Shown: positions 53,069-62,744 of the stretch, piece by piece | Position numbering within the stretch: position 1 is the stretch's first letter | Layout of the letters: every line of letters starts with the position of its first letter | Assembly (NCBI GenBank): GCA_964552725.1 | Contig: CAZKHU010000002.1 | Span: 1-64,000 of the forward strand | Reading direction: 5' to 3' | DNA: 64,000 nucleotides | Source of the DNA: DYTH01 sp964552725 | Lineage (GTDB): Bacteria; Desulfobacterota; Syntrophia; Syntrophales; UBA5619 | Program-made: the position numbers and the translations under genes | The notes under the pieces: generated by a model | Database searches by the model: none | What the model was told of the DNA's origin: nothing | The model's input: only the letters and a program-made list of their open reading frames with translations

Positions 53069-53524
53069 TTGAGGATACTGGCTTTAGATTACGGGGAAAA
53101 AAGAATCGGCGTTGCCATATGCGATGAACTCGGAATTGCGGCTCATGGCCTGGCAACAATCTTCAGAAAAAATCGTGAAGCTGATATGGCGGCAGTATCC
53201 GCTTTCATAAGTCGCTATGGCGTTGACAGGATTGTCATCGGTTATCCTCTCCGCCTCGATGGCAGCGAGGGGATACAGTGCGAAAAGGTAAACAGATTTA
53301 TCCACCGACTCGAAACGTGGTTCAAACTGCCCGTTGACCGCTGGGATGAAGCCCTTTCGACAAAAGAGGCTGAAACCATCATGGAAAACAATGGCCAGAG
53401 CAAGAGAAAAAGGGAGAAAAAGATGGATGTAGATCGCATAGCCGCAAGCATTATCCTGCAGAATTACCTCGACTCTCCTGCCCGCAAACTAAAGGCGGAT
53501 GAGGCAAAAAGAGGGATCTCCTGA
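53069..53524 (+). CDS. ruvX: Putative pre-16S rRNA nuclease / Holliday junction resolvase-like RuvX (YqgF)
   Basis: 151 residues from TTG 53069, preceded by AAGGAG at a good distance; the upstream ATG at 53030 has no ribosome site. RNase H-like fold: RILALDYGEKRIGVAI with the first catalytic Asp, IVIGYPLRLDGSEG, DRWDEALSTKEAE and the last Asp in KKMDVDRIAASIILQNYL. It matures the 5' end of 16S rRNA in E. coli. mltG follows after 12 nt, a widespread gene pair. Confidence 0.92.
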   Translation: MRILALDYGEKRIGVAICDELGIAAHGLATIFRKNREADMAAVSAFISRYGVDRIVIGYPLRLDGSEGIQCEKVNRFIHRLETWFKLPVDRWDEALSTKEAETIMENNGQSKRKREKKMDVDRIAASIILQNYLDSPARKLKADEAKRGIS

Positions 53525-53536
53525 ATAATATATTGG

Positions 53537-54535
53537 ATGAGTATGGCTTTTAGACCCAAAAATGTTTTGATAATGGCGCTGATCATGCTCTTGCTGGCAA
53601 CAGCCTTTTTCCGCTACGCCTTTAATCCTGTCGGCAGTGCCGACATGGCAACCACGGTCGACATTCCCAGCGGCGCCGGATTTTTCAAGATAACAGAAAT
53701 ACTGAGCGACGCAAGGCTGGTTCACAATCGACCTTTCTTCTGGATGCTCGTCATCGGCAAGGGTGCGGCAAGGCGCATCAAGGCGGGCGAATACGAATTT
53801 GCAGGCAAGCTGTCCCCGGTTGATATTATCAACAAACTTATCCGGGGCGAAAAAAAATATTACAATATTTTACTCCCCGAAGACATTAACGCCCGGGAGA
53901 TAGCTCAACGGCTTATGTCCTTCAAGCTGATCAATGAGAAGGAATTCATGAAGCTCCTTGCAGATCAGGACTTTATCTCCTCCTTTGGCATAAAGGCAGA
54001 AACCCTCGAAGGCTATCTCTATCCGGACACCTACCGTCTGGACCGCTCAATGACGACAAGGGAAATAATTCGCATTCTTGTAACCAGCTTTTGGAATAAA
54101 ATAACCCCGGATATCCGAAAAAGGGCGGAAGAAAGAGGGATGACCATTCACCAGTTGGTTACCTTTGCCTCCATCATCGGCAAAGAATCGGGAGCAAGCT
54201 CCGAAAAACCGCTGATCTCCGCTGTTTTCCACAACCGGCTGAAGCTGGGGATGAAACTGCAGAGCGATCCAACGGCAATATATGGGCTGGCTGATGACGT
54301 AAAAATTGTCCTGGCAAAACACCTGAAACTGGATAATCCCTATAACACCTACAGGATCAGCGGCTTGCCGCCCGGCCCGATCGCCAACCCCGGCATAGAT
54401 TCCATAAGGGCGGCTTTGTCGCCAGCCCCGGTTGGTTACCTTTATTTCGTTGCGAAAAATGACGGAACCCATCACTTCTCAGCGGACCTCGCCAGTCACA
54501 CAAAAGCTATTATCAAATATCGCAACAGCAAATAA
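53537..54535 (+). CDS. mltG: Endolytic murein transglycosylase MltG
   Basis: 332 residues. An N-terminal membrane anchor (VLIMALIMLLLATAFF), a LysM-like domain, and the YceG catalytic domain with LEGYLYPDTYRL, FASIIGKESG, NRLKLGMKLQSDPTAIYG, YNTYRISGLPPGPIANPG. In most members the catalytic region reads EKE; here it is GKE, with the second Glu retained (the one aligning with the ES pair of other lytic transglycosylases, as far as I can judge). It cleaves nascent glycan strands at the membrane and sets their length. Confidence 0.92.
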   Translation: MSMAFRPKNVLIMALIMLLLATAFFRYAFNPVGSADMATTVDIPSGAGFFKITEILSDARLVHNRPFFWMLVIGKGAARRIKAGEYEFAGKLSPVDIINKLIRGEKKYYNILLPEDINAREIAQRLMSFKLINEKEFMKLLADQDFISSFGIKAETLEGYLYPDTYRLDRSMTTREIIRILVTSFWNKITPDIRKRAEERGMTIHQLVTFASIIGKESGASSEKPLISAVFHNRLKLGMKLQSDPTAIYGLADDVKIVLAKHLKLDNPYNTYRISGLPPGPIANPGIDSIRAALSPAPVGYLYFVAKNDGTHHFSADLASHTKAIIKYRNSK

Positions 54536-54683
54536 ATACGCTCATTCCGGCCGACAGCGCCATTCCCCAAGGCAAAAGCACGCAAATTTGTAAAATTGGC
54601 GGTGAAAAAACCTCCTTGACGGCTAATTCGCCCTTTTCCATCACAACGATCTAAACTTAAACAAAAAATAACTAAAAAAAAAC

Positions 54684-54712
54684 TTGACAAAAGCAGAAAA
54701 CACTTCTATCTT
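54684..54712 (+). promoter_or_regulatory. Promoter of the dcw cluster (PmraZ)
   Basis: TTGACA (54684-54689), 17-nt spacer, TATCTT (54707-54712), after an A-rich upstream stretch that could act as an UP element. Confidence 0.65.
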
Positions 54713-54722
54713 CGGCCCAAAG

Positions 54723-54747
54723 TGGGATAAGCTGGTTTTTAGTGGAG
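54723..54747 (+). promoter_or_regulatory. MraZ operator
   Basis: Three TGGNN units, TGGGA (54723-54727), TGGTT (54733-54737) and TGGAG (54743-54747), separated by exactly 5 nt. E. coli MraZ binds TGGGN repeats with this 10-nt period in its own promoter. The third unit overlaps the mraZ ribosome site. Confidence 0.65.
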
Positions 54748-54759
54748 GGAATTCCCAAA

Positions 54760-55206
54760 ATGTCTGTCTTCAGGGGTCAACATTACCATACGATAGATGA
54801 CAAAGGACGGATCATCTTTCCCTCCCGGCTTCGTGAAGTCTTTTCCGAAAAGAAGGATAATCGGATTGTCATAACTAACTGGGACGGATACCTTATGGTT
54901 TTCCCCTTCGACGAATGGAGAATCATAGAAGAAAAGGTCTCCCAGCAGCCGTTAATGCGCAAGGAGGTTCGTTCTTTTCAACGATTCTTCATGTCCGGCG
55001 CTGTAGATTGCACAATAGACAGTCACGGCCGGGTGCTTATCCCCCCCAGTCTGAGAGAATACGCGATGCTGGAAAAGGAGATCGTTCTTGCCGGCATGAT
55101 CAAGATTATTGAAATCTGGAGCAAGGACAGATTCGAACTCGAAATGAAGAAATCGTCTGAAGATATCGATTCCTTCAGCGGCTATATGGCTGACTTGGGA
55201 ATATAA
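54760..55206 (+). CDS. mraZ: Transcriptional regulator MraZ
   Basis: 148 residues from ATG 54760 (GGAGGG upstream; the frame is open from 54742). Two tandem AbrB-like domains, each with the DxxxR signature: HTIDDKGRIIFPSRLRE and CTIDSHGRVLIPPSLRE. It forms a ring and represses the division and cell-wall cluster by binding the repeat operator just upstream. Confidence 0.96.
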   Translation: MSVFRGQHYHTIDDKGRIIFPSRLREVFSEKKDNRIVITNWDGYLMVFPFDEWRIIEEKVSQQPLMRKEVRSFQRFFMSGAVDCTIDSHGRVLIPPSLREYAMLEKEIVLAGMIKIIEIWSKDRFELEMKKSSEDIDSFSGYMADLGI

Positions 55207-55234
55207 AAACAAAAACCAACAGTGCAGGGCAATC

Positions 55235-56185
55235 ATGGAAGCAAAGGATAAAGGTGTTTTCCATAGGCCTGTAATGATCGCTGAGACGCTTGCAGCGCTT
55301 CAATGCCGCTCCGGAGGCGTATATCTGGACGGCACCGCGGGAGGAGGCGGGCATTCCCTTGAAATCCTGAAAAGCTCCGCTCCCGATGGGTTGCTTATTG
55401 CCCTGGACATCGATGGCGAGGCCATTGAGGAGACGAAAAAAAGGCTGATCGCTTTCGGCGGCAGGGTTATCCTCGTAAACAGCAATTTTTCTGCAATGCG
55501 CGCCGTATTGGCTGGGATGGGCATAAGCAAAGTGGATGGCATCCTCCTCGATCTGGGGGTTTCGTCACATCAGTTGGATAGCGCGGTCAGGGGGTTCAGC
55601 TTTACGCTGGATGCCCCTTTGGACATGAGGATGGATAAAAATCGGGGGCCCAGCGCCTATGATTTGGTCAATTCCCTCTCCCGGGAAGAACTGGAAAAGA
55701 TCATCAGGGAATATGGCGAAGAAAGAATGGCGCGGCGAATTGCCACGGCTGTAACGAAAAGGAGAGCTATTTCAGTTATTCGGACGACAACCGAACTGGC
55801 AGGCATTGTGGCGGAAGCCTGTCCCAGAACCAGGGAGGCAGCCAGGATACATCCGGCCACCCGGACTTTTCAAGCCATCCGGATCGCCGTGAACAACGAA
55901 CTCCGCAACATCGAACAAGCCCTCGAGGACGGTGCGGAACTTCTCCGGAGCGGCGGACGTTTCTGCGTCATATCGTTCCATTCGCTTGAGGACAGGCTCG
56001 TAAAGAACAGTTTCAGCGCCCGGGGAAAGGGGTGCATCTGCCCCCCCGATTTTCCCATTTGCGCCTGCGGTAGAAAACCAACGCTTAAAATCGTGACAAA
56101 AAAGCCGATCATCCCTTCTGAATCCGAGATCAGCGAGAACCCGCGGTCAAGAAGCGCGAAATTGAGAGCAGCGGAGAAAATCTGA
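55235..56185 (+). CDS. rsmH: 16S rRNA (cytosine-1402-N4) methyltransferase
   Basis: 316 residues. It starts FHRPVMIAETLAAL and has the SAM-binding DGTAGGGGHSLEIL loop, LLDLGVSSHQLD, ARIHPATRTFQAIRIAVNNEL and CVISFHSLEDRLVK, all diagnostic of RsmH (MraW). It modifies C1402 at the ribosomal P site. Second gene of the cluster, 28 nt after mraZ. Confidence 0.97.
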   Translation: MEAKDKGVFHRPVMIAETLAALQCRSGGVYLDGTAGGGGHSLEILKSSAPDGLLIALDIDGEAIEETKKRLIAFGGRVILVNSNFSAMRAVLAGMGISKVDGILLDLGVSSHQLDSAVRGFSFTLDAPLDMRMDKNRGPSAYDLVNSLSREELEKIIREYGEERMARRIATAVTKRRAISVIRTTTELAGIVAEACPRTREAARIHPATRTFQAIRIAVNNELRNIEQALEDGAELLRSGGRFCVISFHSLEDRLVKNSFSARGKGCICPPDFPICACGRKPTLKIVTKKPIIPSESEISENPRSRSAKLRAAEKI

Positions 56186-56187
56186 TT

Positions 56188-56508
56188 ATGCAGGCAGCAG
56201 AAGTATTGAGACATACGATTCCGCACGAGGACAACTCTTCGACCAGGCTTGGCTATTCCACCTGGATATTTATCGCCTCCGTGGTTATGCTTTTCGCTCT
56301 AATTCATGTGGGGAGTCATATCCATATGACGGAACTGGAATATCAGATCGCCAGTGAACTTGCCAGCAGTGAACAGCTCATTGAAGAACAGAAAAGACTG
56401 AAACTCGAACTCGCAACCCTTAAATCCCCACAGCGGATCGAGTCCATCGCCCGGGAAAAATTACAGATGGTGTATCCGGAAAGGCAACAGGTGATTTTGC
56501 TGAAATGA
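56188..56508 (+). CDS. ftsL: Cell division protein FtsL
   Basis: 106 residues: short cytoplasmic tail, one transmembrane helix (WIFIASVVMLFALIHV), and a periplasmic leucine-zipper coiled coil (about residues 50-90) ending IAREKLQMVYPERQQVI. Sequence is poorly conserved in this family, so the call relies on topology, size and the invariant position between rsmH and ftsI. It forms the FtsQLB complex. Overlaps ftsI by 4 nt. Confidence 0.9.
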   Translation: MQAAEVLRHTIPHEDNSSTRLGYSTWIFIASVVMLFALIHVGSHIHMTELEYQIASELASSEQLIEEQKRLKLELATLKSPQRIESIAREKLQMVYPERQQVILLK

Positions 56509-58511
56509 CATCTGAATCACGAAAATGGATGAAATTCAGAATTTCCACCCTGCTGGGATTGGCGCTGCTGCTGTTTATGACCCTGTTCTGGCGCGCCTTC
56601 GATCTTCAGGTAGTTTCGGCAAATAAACTGAATGCTCTTGCCCGTAAACAGCATACCCAAACCCTTATGCTGCAGCCCGACAGGGGTCTTATTCTGGACC
56701 GCAGCGGCGAAAAACTGGCAGCGACGATAATGACCGACTCTGTCTGCGCAGATCCTTCCAAAATCAAAAATCCGGAAGAAACCGCCAACAGGCTGTCCGT
56801 AATCCTTAATATTGACAAACAAGTTCTTGTAAAAAAACTTTCCACCGAAAAAAATTTCTGCTGGATTGACCGAAAAATTGCCCCCGAACAGGCGAATCTC
56901 GTTCGCACGTTAAAGATGGAGGGAATATTTACCGTCAAGGAACCCATGCGTTATTACCCGGGGGGCGAACTTGCCGGGCACCTTGTGGGTTTTGTGGGGC
57001 TGGACGCCAAAGGCCTGGCGGGACTTGAACTTAGATATGAAAACTACCTGCGGGGAGTCCCCCAAAAGCTGATCTGGAATAGAGACGCCAAAGGGAAAAG
57101 ACTCTATCCCCAGATGGAAACAAACGAAACCATCGACAAATATGGGAGCGGCGATTTCAACAACTACAGTCTCGTCTTGACAATAGACAAACGTATTCAG
57201 CATCTTGTCGAATCCCATCTGAAAAAAGCCGTCCTCGATAAAGGCGCGAAGGGAGGCTATGCAATCGTGATGGAACCCCGTACGGGTGAAATCATTGCCC
57301 TGGCCAATGAAACGGCCTTTGACCCGAATAATTTCAAGGCAATTGCCCCCGAGACAAGGAAAAACAAGGCCATAGCCGATGCCTGGGATCCCGGATCAAC
57401 ATTCAAACCTTTTATGGCTGCCGCAGCTCTCGAAGAGGGGGTTGTCCGGCCAACAGACATGTTTTATTGTGAAAACGGCCATTATACAGTCGCCAACCGC
57501 ACCATCCACGAAGCCAACCGTAAGCGTCACGGAATGCTGTCGCTTCACGACATTATAAAATATTCGAGTAATATCGGTTCCGCAAAGATTGCCGAAAAGC
57601 TCGGCAAAGAAAAATTTTATGATTATATAAAGAAATTCGGATTCGGCGATAAGACGGGCATAGATCTTCCCGGCGAGTCCAAGGGGCTGCTCCGGCCTGT
57701 TGAGCGGTGGACCAGGGTGGATGCGGCGACCATCGCGTTCGGTCAGGGAATTTCAGTAACGGGCATTCAGCTCATAACCGCGCTCTCGAGTATCGCCAAT
57801 AACGGCATCCTTATGAAACCTTTCATAGTCCGGGCCATGATAAACAAGAATGGGGAAATTGTACAAAGTTTTCATCCCACGCAGGTCCGCCGGGTGATCT
57901 CCCCGGAAACAGCCCAAAAAATGACCTCAATTTTAACGGACGTGGTCGGCATGGAAGACGGCACCGGGAAGAACGCGCGGATCGCAAATATCTCAGTAGC
58001 AGGAAAAACCGGCACTTCGCAGAAATTTGACTTTAAAGCGGGCGCATACTCCTCGCAAAAGGTGAGAACATCTTTTATGGGTTTTTTCCCCGCAGAGGAT
58101 CCCCAGATCGCCATGCTGATCGTCCTTGACGAACCGCAGAAGGATCGCTGGGGAGGGGTAGCCGCCGCGCCCGTCTTTAAAAATATTGGCGAGCAGCTTC
58201 TTACCGCCTTTAAAACAAATATCCAGCGGCACCCCGAACCGGAGGAAATAAATCCTCTCGACAATAACATCGGCCTTAAATTCGTTTCCGCCCCGGCAAC
58301 TCTCACCAATGCGGAAGAAACCGAAATAGATGAAAAAATAATGCCTAACTTCAGAGGTTTGACTATTCGAGAGGTGCTGAAAAAATCACGCGAAAAGGGA
58401 ATCGACATTCGTGTTGTCGGAAGCGGCTGGGCGGCGGAGCAGAACCCGGCAGCGGGGATGCCCCTGCCCGAAAATACCATCTGCACGGTTACCTTCAAGG
58501 CAGGTTCGTGA
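56505..58511 (+). CDS. ftsI: Septal peptidoglycan transpeptidase FtsI (PBP3) with C-terminal PASTA domain
   Basis: 668 residues. Membrane anchor (STLLGLALLLFMTLFW), dimerisation domain, transpeptidase domain with SxxK in DPGSTFKPFMAAA, SxN in YSSNIGSAKIAE and KTG in VAGKTGTSQKFD. After residue 600 comes a PASTA domain (MPNFRGLTIREVLKKSREKGIDIRVVGSGW), common in Deltaproteobacteria but missing from E. coli FtsI. It crosslinks septal wall together with FtsW. Confidence 0.95.
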   Translation: MTSESRKWMKFRISTLLGLALLLFMTLFWRAFDLQVVSANKLNALARKQHTQTLMLQPDRGLILDRSGEKLAATIMTDSVCADPSKIKNPEETANRLSVILNIDKQVLVKKLSTEKNFCWIDRKIAPEQANLVRTLKMEGIFTVKEPMRYYPGGELAGHLVGFVGLDAKGLAGLELRYENYLRGVPQKLIWNRDAKGKRLYPQMETNETIDKYGSGDFNNYSLVLTIDKRIQHLVESHLKKAVLDKGAKGGYAIVMEPRTGEIIALANETAFDPNNFKAIAPETRKNKAIADAWDPGSTFKPFMAAAALEEGVVRPTDMFYCENGHYTVANRTIHEANRKRHGMLSLHDIIKYSSNIGSAKIAEKLGKEKFYDYIKKFGFGDKTGIDLPGESKGLLRPVERWTRVDAATIAFGQGISVTGIQLITALSSIANNGILMKPFIVRAMINKNGEIVQSFHPTQVRRVISPETAQKMTSILTDVVGMEDGTGKNARIANISVAGKTGTSQKFDFKAGAYSSQKVRTSFMGFFPAEDPQIAMLIVLDEPQKDRWGGVAAAPVFKNIGEQLLTAFKTNIQRHPEPEEINPLDNNIGLKFVSAPATLTNAEETEIDEKIMPNFRGLTIREVLKKSREKGIDIRVVGSGWAAEQNPAAGMPLPENTICTVTFKAGS

Positions 58512-58520
58512 GGCATCGCG

Positions 58521-60086
58521 ATGCAACTTTCACAACTGCTAAAGGGCGTGGAGACTCTCGACAGGGTAGAAGGACAGAGCCTCAATCTCGCCGACATTGA
58601 TGTCAGTTCGGTATGCTACGATTCAAGCAAATGCGAAAAGGGCAGTCTTTTTGCAGCCATCGCCGGCATGAAGACCGATGGCCATCTTTTTATTGAAAAC
58701 GCGATAAAAAATGGCGCCTGTTTTATTGTCCATGAGCGAAAATTCAATCCCCCCGCCGGAATCACGGCCATTCAGGTCAAGGACAGCCGCCGCGCCCTCG
58801 GGCAGATTGGCCGCAATTTCTTTAACGATCCATCTTCCGCCATCCGCCTCATCGCCGTTGTCGGCACCAATGGAAAAACAACCACGACCTACCTGCTGGA
58901 GGCAATCCTGCAAAGCGCAGGGTGCTCCGTAGGAGTTCTCGGCACCGTAAATTACAGGTATGGAGCAACGGTGGTTCCAGCCCCGAACACAACCCCGGAA
59001 TCATTTGAAATGCAGAGAATTCTCAGAGAAATGGCAGAAAACGGGGTTACCCATTGTATCTCCGAGGTATCCTCCCATGCCATCGATCTCCATCGCGTGG
59101 ACGACTGCGCATTCGAGATGGGAATTTTTACTAACCTCACCCAGGACCATCTCGACTACCACAAGACCATGGAAAACTACTTCAATGTAAAAAAAAGGTT
59201 CTTTGCAGAGGTGCTGCCCTCCGGGGCAAAAAACGGAAGCGGCGTCATGATCATCAATGGCGACGACCCCTGGGGTCAGCGGATAATCAGGGAAGTGGCA
59301 GGCAAATGTACAACGTACGGCATAGACAGCACTTGCGATATATCAGCAGCGACAGTTCGTTTTTCCCTTGAGGGAATCGCGGCAGAAATCGTCTCCAAAA
59401 ACGAAGATTTTGCAATAGAAGCTCCGCTTATGGGAAAATTCAACCTCTACAACATCCTGGCGGCGGTTGCGGCCTCTCTGGAATTGGGAGTTCCGACGGA
59501 AGCCATTCAGGAAGGGCTTGCCGCTCTCTCCCAGGTGCCCGGACGTCTGGAAAAGGTGAGTCTTTCCGGTCAGCCCTCGGTTTTTGTTGACTATGCCCAC
59601 ACAGACGATGCGCTGAGACGGGTGCTCGAAAATCTGCTCACTTTCCGGCGCGGAAAACTCATCACCGTTTTCGGCTGCGGCGGGGACCGGGACCGGGGCA
59701 AAAGACCCCTTATGGGAGAAGCCGCAACCCTTTACAGTGATTTGACAATCTTGACCTCCGATAATCCGCGCAGTGAGGATCCGGCTGCGATAATCGCTGA
59801 GATTGAAAAGGGAATTGATCTGCAGAAGCTGGAATTGGATGCGAACAATATTGCCCCTGTCCGCGCCGCCTTCAGAAAAAGCGCAGAGAAGGGATACATC
59901 GTCATCCCCGACCGAAGCGAGGCCATCTTTTCGGCAATAGCTCTTGCCGAAAATGAAGACATCGTTCTGATCGCGGGAAAGGGCCATGAGGATTATCAAA
60001 TCATTGGCGACAAGCGGCTTCCGTTTGACGACCGCGACATCGCCAGAAAGGCGTTGGTCCGCCACAGCGGGAGAGAGACGATATGA
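58521..60086 (+). CDS. murE: UDP-MurNAc-L-Ala-D-Glu:meso-diaminopimelate ligase
   Basis: 521 residues. Mur ligase with ATP loop GTNGKTTTT at about residues 116-124, the HCISEVSSHAI region and the DNPRSEDP motif, whose Asn-Pro-Arg selects meso-diaminopimelate rather than lysine. So the peptidoglycan is meso-DAP type, as expected for a Gram-negative. Overlaps murF by 4 nt (ATGA). Confidence 0.97.
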   Translation: MQLSQLLKGVETLDRVEGQSLNLADIDVSSVCYDSSKCEKGSLFAAIAGMKTDGHLFIENAIKNGACFIVHERKFNPPAGITAIQVKDSRRALGQIGRNFFNDPSSAIRLIAVVGTNGKTTTTYLLEAILQSAGCSVGVLGTVNYRYGATVVPAPNTTPESFEMQRILREMAENGVTHCISEVSSHAIDLHRVDDCAFEMGIFTNLTQDHLDYHKTMENYFNVKKRFFAEVLPSGAKNGSGVMIINGDDPWGQRIIREVAGKCTTYGIDSTCDISAATVRFSLEGIAAEIVSKNEDFAIEAPLMGKFNLYNILAAVAASLELGVPTEAIQEGLAALSQVPGRLEKVSLSGQPSVFVDYAHTDDALRRVLENLLTFRRGKLITVFGCGGDRDRGKRPLMGEAATLYSDLTILTSDNPRSEDPAAIIAEIEKGIDLQKLELDANNIAPVRAAFRKSAEKGYIVIPDRSEAIFSAIALAENEDIVLIAGKGHEDYQIIGDKRLPFDDRDIARKALVRHSGRETI

Positions 60087-61522
60087 CTGGTGCGCTGCCG
60101 GCCTTTTCGGCCCGTGAACTGATTGAAGCCACCGGAGGCAAGGCGCTCCGGGGAGGAATTCAGTGGAAATGTCACGGCGTTTCGACGGACACCCGCACAT
60201 TGGCGGCGGGAAATCTTTTCGTTGCGCTGCAGGGGGAAAATTTCGCCGGAAGCGACTACCTGGAAAAGGCGGCGCAAGGGGCGGCTGCGGGTCTCGTCAT
60301 CCAGTTCGACCAGCAGAACAAGCTCGCATCAGTGCCGGAAAACGTGCCGGCAATTGGCGTCAGCGACACCTTGCACGCGTATGGAGCAATAGCCAGTCAA
60401 TGGCGACGAAGTTTTGCCATTCCCGTAGTCGCGATCACGGGCAGCTCCGGCAAGACCTCAACCAAAGAGATGATCGCGGCGATCGTCTCCCGAAAAATGA
60501 AGATTCTGAAGACTGAAGGCAATCTCAACAATCAGATCGGCCTTCCCTTTACCCTGCTCAAGCTTCAGAAAGCGCATCAGCTTGCCGTTGTGGAAATGGG
60601 CACAAACACCCCGGGCGAGATCGCAAAGCTTGCCGCGATAGCCAGACCGGACATCGGTCTGATTACCAATATAGGGCCGGCGCATCTCGAGGGATTTGGT
60701 TCCCTGCGGGCAATAGCCGAGGAAAAAGGTTCGCTCTGGAAAGGCATGGCCGGCCACGGTACGGCAATCATCAACAATGACGATCCGGCGATTTCCGCCC
60801 TCGCCCTACCCTGGGAGGGAAAGCGACTTTCCTTCGGGCTCAGGGAAGGGGCCGATATCACAGCCCGTAACATTGCACCGGCCGAGGCAGGAGGGAGCCA
60901 TTTCGACCTTTTCATCGCCGGTTCCCCCGTTGCTGTTTTTCTTGCCGCCGCCGGCCTGCACAACGTCAAAAACGCCCTCGCCGCCGCATCCGTCGCCTGG
61001 GAGCTGGGGATCGGCCGGGAAGAAATAGCCGCCGGACTTGGGGACTTCCGACCGGTATCCGGCAGAACCGAGGTACGCCGGCTTCTCAACGGGGCGCATC
61101 TGATTATTGACAGCTACAACGCCAATCCCTCCTCGGTAGCAGAGGCGCTAAAAACGTTGGGGGAAGTGCGGGGTGAGGGAAAGGCGATAGCGATTCTGGG
61201 CGATATGCTGGAGCTTGGCAAAGCAGCGGAAAAATGGCATAGGGAGATCGGGACAATCGCGGCAGCGGGAACCATCCATTCCCTTTTTCTCAAGGGAAAT
61301 CTGGTAAAATGTCTGGCTGAAGAGGCCATTAAAAGCGGTTTTCCCCGGGAGAATGTCACCTTTTTCGAGAAACCGGAGGAAGTTGTTTCCCGCCTCAGGC
61401 CCCTCTTGAAGAAGGGCGACTGGGTGCTTGTCAAGGGATCAAGAAAAATGAAAATGGAAGCGGTTGCCGAGGAAATAATCAAGGCGACAGGCGGAGCAAC
61501 TCAACAGTCCAACAACGAATAG
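60083..61522 (+). CDS. murF: UDP-MurNAc-tripeptide:D-Ala-D-Ala ligase
   Basis: 479 residues. ATP loop ITGSSGKTSTKEM (about residues 115-127), GNLNNQIGLPFTLL, VEMGTNTPGEIA, TNIGPAHLEGFGS, and the C-terminal DSYNANPSSVAEAL and LGDMLELG motifs. It adds the D-Ala-D-Ala made by Ddl (34052-35128). mraY follows after 136 nt in which nothing is recognised. Confidence 0.97.
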   Translation: MTGALPAFSARELIEATGGKALRGGIQWKCHGVSTDTRTLAAGNLFVALQGENFAGSDYLEKAAQGAAAGLVIQFDQQNKLASVPENVPAIGVSDTLHAYGAIASQWRRSFAIPVVAITGSSGKTSTKEMIAAIVSRKMKILKTEGNLNNQIGLPFTLLKLQKAHQLAVVEMGTNTPGEIAKLAAIARPDIGLITNIGPAHLEGFGSLRAIAEEKGSLWKGMAGHGTAIINNDDPAISALALPWEGKRLSFGLREGADITARNIAPAEAGGSHFDLFIAGSPVAVFLAAAGLHNVKNALAAASVAWELGIGREEIAAGLGDFRPVSGRTEVRRLLNGAHLIIDSYNANPSSVAEALKTLGEVRGEGKAIAILGDMLELGKAAEKWHREIGTIAAAGTIHSLFLKGNLVKCLAEEAIKSGFPRENVTFFEKPEEVVSRLRPLLKKGDWVLVKGSRKMKMEAVAEEIIKATGGATQQSNNE

Positions 61523-61658
61523 CGCAGATTTGATGCCGGCAGCGGACAGATAAATATCCGCCATCAACCATCCCTTTGCATACCTGGGCATCAGCGCTAT
61601 AAGCGGCAACAAAAACTTTTATCGACATCAGGCTTGCCTTGTAAAAAAGGAACGGCAA

Positions 61659-62738
61659 ATGATTTTTCATCTTTTATATCCGCTGCATACCGTCTATTCA
61701 TATTTTAACGTCTTTCGCTATATAACCTTCCGGACGATCTACGCGGCAATCACGGCGCTTTTGATCTGTTTTATCATGGGACCATGGATGATCCGCAAGC
61801 TGCAGGGGCTTCAGCTCGGACAGACCATACGAGCAGACGGCCCCGGATCCCATCTTGCCAAGCAGGGAACCCCGACAATGGGCGGCATCCTGATCATCTT
61901 CGCCGTGATCATCTCGACCTTGCTCTGGGCCAACCTCTCGGTCGCCTCCATCTGGATCGCGGTTATGGTAACGGCCGGCTTCGGTTTGATCGGGTTTATC
62001 GATGATTATCGGAAAATATCCCAAAAAAACAGCCGGGGCCTGCCGGGCAGCATCCGCCTGGCAGCGGAAATCGCCATAGCGCTTTTTGTCAGCATTGTTA
62101 TGTATTTCAAGACCGGTTTCAGCACAAATGTGACCATCCCTTTTTTCAAGGCAGCCCTCCCGAATTTAGGCTGGGGATATATACTCCTTTCCGCCTTTAT
62201 CATCGTCGGCGCCGCCAACGCAGTCAACCTGACCGACGGTCTGGACGGCCTCGCGATCAGTCCGATAATCACCTGCTTTATGACCTACCTGCTGTTTGCC
62301 TATTTTACCGGCAACATAAAAATTTCTTCTTATCTCCAGATACCCTATGTTGCAGGCGCCGGGGAACTTTCGATTTTCTGCGGGGCAGTCGTCGGCGCCG
62401 GCTTGGGGTTTCTGTGGTACAATACCTATCCCGCACAGGTTTTCATGGGAGACGTCGGTTCCCTTTCCCTGGGGGGCGCCCTTGGGGTTACGGCAATTAT
62501 GACCAAGCAGGAAATCCTTCTGGCAATTGTCGGCGGAATTTTCGTAATGGAAACATTCTCGGTAATTTTTCAGGTTGGCTGGTTCAAACTGTCAGGGGGA
62601 AAGAGGATATTCAGGATGGCTCCCATCCATCACCATTTTGAACTGAAGGGATGGGCTGAACCCAAAGTAATAGTTCGGTTCTGGATTATTTCCATCCTGC
62701 TGGCCCTGGTTGCCATCAGCACCCTGAAATTGAGGTAG
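61659..62738 (+). CDS. mraY: Phospho-N-acetylmuramoyl-pentapeptide transferase
   Basis: 359 residues, ten transmembrane helices. Signatures: GTPTMGGILI, FIDDYRKI, NAVNLTDGLDGLAI, GDVGSLSLGG, and the HHHFELKGW loop near the C-terminus. It forms lipid I from UDP-MurNAc-pentapeptide and undecaprenyl phosphate. Confidence 0.98.
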   Translation: MIFHLLYPLHTVYSYFNVFRYITFRTIYAAITALLICFIMGPWMIRKLQGLQLGQTIRADGPGSHLAKQGTPTMGGILIIFAVIISTLLWANLSVASIWIAVMVTAGFGLIGFIDDYRKISQKNSRGLPGSIRLAAEIAIALFVSIVMYFKTGFSTNVTIPFFKAALPNLGWGYILLSAFIIVGAANAVNLTDGLDGLAISPIITCFMTYLLFAYFTGNIKISSYLQIPYVAGAGELSIFCGAVVGAGLGFLWYNTYPAQVFMGDVGSLSLGGALGVTAIMTKQEILLAIVGGIFVMETFSVIFQVGWFKLSGGKRIFRMAPIHHHFELKGWAEPKVIVRFWIISILLALVAISTLKLR

Positions 62739-62744
62739 GAAAAA

